DNA of 64,000 nucleotides. Origin: Synaphobranchus kaupii. Lineage: Eukaryota; Chordata; Actinopteri; Anguilliformes; Synaphobranchidae. The stretch spans positions 29,046,424 through 29,110,423 of the forward strand of contig CM056376.1 of assembly GCA_029718625.1 (NCBI GenBank), given 5' to 3'. Position numbers and translations under genes: made by a program. Shown one piece after another: positions 60,801-64,000 of this stretch. Below the pieces are notes generated by a model. That model ran no database searches, had not been told where the DNA came from, and worked only from the letters and a program-made list of their open reading frames with translations. Each line of letters starts with the position of its first letter. Position 1 is the stretch's first letter.

Positions 60801-62543
60801 AAGTAGCAGATGGGTTTGAGGGTGTAGTGTTAGATGTTAGGGGCAGGGCTTGTACACTAGGGGCAGGGCCAGTATGCCCTTACATGGTAGGCCTCCATGG
60901 TGTTGGAGAATATAGCGCTGTAAGTAGCAGGTGGGTTTGAGAGAGTGGTGTTAGATGTTAGGGGCGGGGCTTGTACACTAGGGGCAGGGCCAATATGCCC
61001 TTTCATGGTAGAGTAGGCCTCCATGGTGTTGGAGAATATAGCGCTGTAAGTAGCAGGTGGGTTTGAGGGTGTGGTGTTAGATGTTAGGGGCAGGGCTTGT
61101 ACACTATGGGCGGGGCCAGTATGCCCTTACATGGTAGGCCTCCATGGTGTTGAGGAAGGCTGTACAGCGGGACTGCAGACGCTGGGATGAGGGTTTGCGC
61201 AGCAGCTTCAAAAAGCTGGTGAAGTCGCCCGGCTCCAGGCTCTGGAAGGCCTTCAGCGCGGCCTCCTGGCCCTCGGACGACTCTCCTGTCAAGGAGAGGG
61301 CAGCTTGTTAAGCAACACGGCCTCCAGTCCCTCTCTTACACTAGACCAGTGTTTCTCAACCTGTGGCCTCTGCGAGAACACATTTAACAAAGAATGTGTC
61401 ATTTGTGTTAAAGATGTGTGTTATATTTAAAAAATCCACTTTAATGAAGGCATGGGGGCATAATGTTCATCTATGAAAATGTTTTCATGCAGTTGATTAT
61501 TGATATTTCAACTTCAACTGTATGTACATTTTTATATATTTATATACAATATGAATAAAGACTAATTTCTTTACAGTGCCATACAATATTATTATTCATA
61601 TATATAGCTTTCAGCTATAGGGAATTACAAAAGTGAATTTCACATGGTGAGCAAACACCAGGAGTGCTAGAGATATGCAAAGTTACAGTGTTATAAATGC
61701 CATCGTCAAGGTGCTGCCTCAGGACCTACGAGATAAAGGGAGAATCTCTCGTAGGCGTTTCTACGTAGGCTTGTATGCAAATTTAAAAAAATTATAATAA
61801 TTTACAGCCCGCAGGACACAGCCTCTTTTGGACGCAATATTGCCAAAAGGGTCGAGAAACACTGTGCTATTGGTTTCACCTCTAACCTAAAGTGCAAAGA
61901 TCACTCAAGAGAAAACATAGCTGTCAGCAGAAGCTGGTGACAGAGTGAATTACAGAATTACACTGTTTAAACAAAATGGCTGTAGATGAGGTCAAAGAGC
62001 AGAAGTGATGTCATGGGGAGGGGGGGGGGGGCAACCTGGTCGCTTCGCAGGGGAGGGGTTGCCCCAGAGGAGCCTCCTCATTGTATTGACCCTCCGCCCT
62101 TTCTCAATGCTCTTCTTCTCCTCGAATTTGGAAAAGGTGAGGGAAGTTCCTCCATTGCTGTTGACGCTGCTGCTGTTGGAGTGAAGACTGAGTTTTAGGC
62201 ATACAGACACGTACTGTCAAATTTCCCTGTAAAAGTTTAACGGAACACTTCAGTTCGGGAGATTCTAATTCGCTTCTGAAAGAAGTACGTTAATCACACG
62301 TCAACTTCAGTCAGACTTTCAACAGCTGGGAAAGGCTTTTGGTGAACGGGGTGTCGAATCTCCATTCGTGAGCGGGTCCTACCTGCCGTCCTGCCGCTCT
62401 CCCTGTGAGCCGCGACGCGCTTGCTCCCGCCAACATTTAGAGCAGTAGCCCTGCCAGGCGGGGTTGCCGTAGTAACCGCAGCCGTCCTTGCAGAGCAGCT
62501 CTGCCTGGCTCACGCGGATGCCCCTCTGCTGCTGAACCCACAT
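57112..62543 (-). CDS. rabgef1l: Rabex-5-like Rab5 exchange factor, whole coding span
   Basis: Rabex-5 proteins load GTP onto Rab5 on early endosomes and bind ubiquitin. Eight coding exons: 62383-62543, 62036-62172, 61131-61285, 59409-59478, 58979-59114, 58622-58713, 58169-58425, 57112-57829; 574 codons plus stop after one frame break in exon 8. Order: A20-type zinc finger (residues 12-38; C18, C22, C34, C37, with the ubiquitin-contact Y24-Y25), [11 protein letters not shown] linker, helical bundle, VPS9 catalytic domain (about 200-350) with the ADDF aspartate and GYYFTN tyrosine that correspond to human D313 and Y354, a coiled coil, and a 26-residue repeat tail. The linker and bundle are far from human RABGEF1, so I favour the fish paralogue rabgef1l; rabgef1 itself is possible. 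Confidence 0.88.
57115..57594 (-). repeat. rabgef1l: Coding 78-bp (26-residue) repeats in the rabgef1l tail
   Basis: About four good units of 26 residues, each like [26 protein letters not shown], followed by diverging ones ([20 protein letters not shown], ending QTQVDEMTA). The first unit begins inside the end of the coiled coil. The tail is acidic and Ser/Thr-rich and has no match in the mammalian C-terminus that I know. Confidence 0.9.
58169..58425 (-). CDS. rabgef1l: rabgef1l coding exon 7, VPS9 core
   Basis: [68 protein letters not shown] ... GYYFTNL. It carries the catalytic aspartate (ADDF) and tyrosine (GYYF) of the VPS9 fold. Donor CTG|GTGGGC. Confidence 0.97.
58477..58820 (-). mobile_element. 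SINE pieces around rabgef1l exon 6
   Basis: 58477-58560 (ACAGCTGGATATTTTACTGA AGCAATTCAGG on the plus strand) is the SINE core seen at 4645-4800. 58755-58820 (GAATGGAACCTGCAACCTCT) is a tRNA-like head. Exon 6 lies between them. Confidence 0.5.
58622..58713 (-). CDS. rabgef1l: rabgef1l coding exon 6
   Basis: [30 protein letters not shown]. It matches RALRWVTPQMLCVPVNEDIP EVSDMVVKAIT. Donor G|GTAACG, phase 1. Confidence 0.95.
58905..58928. repeat. Poly(G) tract, 24 G
   Basis: An uninterrupted run of 24 G on the plus strand, 50 bases into rabgef1l intron 5. Confidence 0.95.
58979..59114 (-). CDS. rabgef1l: rabgef1l coding exon 5
   Basis: [44 protein letters not shown]. It matches EKIMDQIEKYIMTRLYKYVF CPETTDDEKKDLAIQKRI. 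Donor CG|GTGAGC. Confidence 0.96.
59120..59408 (-). other. rabgef1l intron 4
   Basis: Contains ACACA-rich simple sequence (59155-59260). No further feature seen. Confidence 0.6.
59409..59478 (-). CDS. rabgef1l: rabgef1l coding exon 4
   Basis: [23 protein letters not shown] plus one base. It matches EEQSECAQDFYHNVAERMQT. Acceptor ATTGTAG, donor A|GTGCGT, phase 1. Confidence 0.87.
60142..60345. mobile_element. Hairpin MITE in rabgef1l intron 3
   Basis: Arms TTTGTTTTGGATTCAAATAC TTTTCTG and CAGAAAAGTATTTGAATCCA AAACACA are inverted, with inner CTTGCCTGG and CCAGGCAAG. No coding content. Confidence 0.75.
60393..61155. repeat. 121-bp tandem repeat carrying the exon 3 splice donor
   Basis: Junction words CATGGTA(GAGTA)GGCCTCCATGG occur at 60393, 60520, 60641, 60762, 60883, 61004 and 61130, spaced 121 bases with two spacings of 126-127. 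The 61130 copy is the genuine exon end. On the minus strand each unit reads CTGCTACTTACAG, then about 30 exon-like bases (TCTTCAACACCATGGAGGCC TACCAT) and GTAAGGGC, so six decoys look like small exons with both splice signals. Confidence 0.95.
61131..61285 (-). CDS. rabgef1l: rabgef1l coding exon 3
   Basis: [51 protein letters not shown]. It corresponds to EFIEFLKTFHKTGQEIYKQT KLFLEGMHY. Donor CAT|GTAAGG; this junction is copied in the adjoining 121-bp array. Confidence 0.88.
61347..61864. mobile_element. hAT-like MITE in rabgef1l intron 2
   Basis: Inverted ends CAGTGTTTCTCAACC and GGTCGAGAAACACTG, with inner text of the kind found near CAGTGTTTCTCAACC elements in fish. A clean 8-bp flanking duplication is not visible, so it may be old. 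Confidence 0.6.
62036..62172 (-). CDS. rabgef1l: rabgef1l coding exon 2
   Basis: [45 protein letters not shown]. It matches [20 protein letters not shown] of Rabex-5. The donor CCAG|GTTGCC lies four bases before a 12-C run in the transcript. Confidence 0.93.
62383..62543 (-). CDS. rabgef1l: rabgef1l coding exon 1, A20 zinc finger
   Basis: [45 protein letters not shown].... The ATG lies seven codon-lengths before RGI, like human MSLKSERRGIHV. A possible 5' UTR acceptor (CCCGCCAG) is seven bases upstream. Donor AG|GTAGGA, phase 2. Confidence 0.94.
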
Positions 62544-64000
62544 GCTCTCACCTGGCGGGGGAAAACACGCAGCATAAATACGTCGCCTGCGCGGTCACGT
62601 CGTGACAGAAAACGGGTTCTCATCATGCCTGTCGACAGCATGGGTGTCCAATCTTATCTGAAAAAGGGCCAGATTGTGGGTGCAGATTTTTGTTTTTAGC
62701 CCAGCACTACAACACCTGATTCAACTAATTAACTCATCATAGTCTTCTATCAAGACATTGGTAAGTAGAATTGGGTGTCTTAGTGCTGGGCTTGAACAAA
62801 AACCTGCATTTTACCCCTGGGGGGGGGGGGTATTTATTTGGGACACTGTAGACCAGGGGAGTATTTCACAAAGGAGGATTACAGAGTAAGCTGGATAACT
62901 GCACTGAGTAAAACCCGGAACAGCTTGTTTTATTTCAGTCCATGTTCCAGATTTGGGAAGGTTCCGGGTTTTACTCAGAGTAGTTATACACCTAACTCAG
63001 TAATCCTGCTTCATTAAATACCCCCCTGGTCTACAGTGTCCCAAAGGAAATACAATATTAGCTCTAAAAACACCCACAAACCAATACCTGCGATGACACG
63101 TCTCACAAACGCATGATAAGGGTCAGCGTTTGTCTCCCCCTAGCGACACGACGGGGAAAATCGCCCCTCAATAATTCACCCCTCGTGATCACTGAATGAC
63201 CTGTCAACTGATACTTGTTGCTAACTAGCAGGCTAGGACCTGATGGTTATTTTTCACAATATGTTCGTCAGCTAAATTATCCTCGTGTACAAATCATAAT
63301 TTTGTACAACCTATGTAACGTTAACCTGTGAACCAGTTAAACAGTTGCTATGAAACAAGAAACAACACTGTCTTTGTTTGATAACTGGCGAGCTATGTCG
63401 GACTAGAACTAGCAAGTTATCAGTTAATGTTAACAACGATGTAGCGCCAGCCATCAATCTATTAACATGTAGCTGGACATTTGGCAATTGTATTTATTTA
63501 TTTTTAGAATAATCAAACCATTCGGGTTAACAAATATGATAATTAGCCAATTTAGCTAAGGTAACACTATGTAGGGGAACTTAGTAAATAAGCGTTAGCT
63601 ATCAAGTCTTGACTAAGTTGCTCAAATTATGTCTCACGTTCATTTCACTAACATCACATAACTAGTTAATTTAGCTACCTACTAAGTAAACATAGTAAAT
63701 AGTACATATCAAAACATCAATAACTTACAGTATTTATGAGTAACACTTCATTAGCTAATAGTTTTCACAACCAAAATCTAATATCCAAGTTTTTCCAACG
63801 AAGCGGAAGAAAATATAAGTCTATATTTTGCTATAACGTTACATAGTAGCCTAGTAAGAAATCAAGTCGTCTACCACTGACGCTGTAATCTGACCTTCTC
63901 TCACTAGCGTTCTTAGCTAAGTGAGTTCAGTTGTTCAAACAGCTACAAACTGTGTAGCAAACTCAACATGACATTTGTTTCCGATAACAACTTGTCACCT
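62544..64000 (-). other. rabgef1l upstream region
   Basis: Probably 5' UTR intron or promoter. A possible non-coding exon ends GTGTCATCGCAG|GTATTG (donor at 63087), but this is only a splice-like word. AT-rich text from 63200 onward contains no frame I can support. Confidence 0.4.
62840..63042. mobile_element. Hairpin MITE, 203 bp
   Basis: Ends GGGACACTGTAGACCAGGGG and CCCCTGGTCTACAGTGTCCC are perfect inverted repeats. The inner AGTAAAACCCGGAAC and GTTCCGGGTTTTACT are also inverted. It follows a run of 12 G. Confidence 0.88.

Overview
This is teleost fish nuclear DNA. Every gene is split by GT-AG (occasionally GC-AG) introns, and the spaces hold fish-type repeats: a Sleeping Beauty-like Tc1 terminus, a 5S-rRNA-derived SINE, tRNA-derived SINEs, hAT-like and TTAA-flanked DNA elements, and many minisatellites. 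The species cannot be fixed from the window. Five protein-coding genes lie on the minus strand, so they read from high to low coordinates: a Rabex-5-like gene (rabgef1 or rabgef1l, 57112-62543), psmd9 (49724-55479), cfap251/wdr66 (22165-48139), bcl7a (14830-20912) and the first coding exon of mlxip (9066-9373). The order psmd9-cfap251-bcl7a-mlxip is that of human 12q24.31, which supports the calls. I found no convincing gene on the plus strand; its longer open frames are antisense shadows or repeat translations.

Layout. 1-9065 is the start of the long first intron of mlxip, with DNA-transposon and SINE remnants. 9374-12020 is intergenic and holds nested Tc1, foldback and hAT elements. 12021-14829 is the probable bcl7a 3' UTR. 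14830-20912 is bcl7a in six coding exons. 22165-48139 is cfap251 in twenty coding exons that join into an intact frame of 1,051 codons plus stop. 49724-55479 is psmd9 in six coding exons; its introns carry three TTAA-flanked elements, one with a THAP zinc-finger exon. 57112-62543 is the Rabex-5-like gene in eight coding exons with an unusual 26-residue repeat tail.

Roles. The genes are linked by conserved neighbourhood, not by a shared pathway. They are an endosomal Rab5 exchange factor, a proteasome-assembly chaperone with a PDZ domain, a WD-repeat protein of the ciliary/flagellar axoneme, a SWI/SNF (BAF) subunit, and the glucose-responsive transcription factor MondoA.

Most notable. (1) Several minisatellites sit on exon-intron junctions and copy the 5' splice site with the exon end: cfap251 exon 8 (49 bp), exon 10 (45 bp, in frame), exon 17 (53 bp, starting at the junction) and rabgef1l exon 3 (121 bp). 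(2) Conserved exons of bcl7a, psmd9 and rabgef1l contain eight single-base frame breaks, nearly all in G/C runs, while all twenty cfap251 exons are clean. The spacing suggests consensus errors or recent run instability more than old decay. (3) A TTAA-flanked element with 169-bp inverted repeats and a THAP exon lies in psmd9. (4) cfap251 has two probable GC-AG introns.
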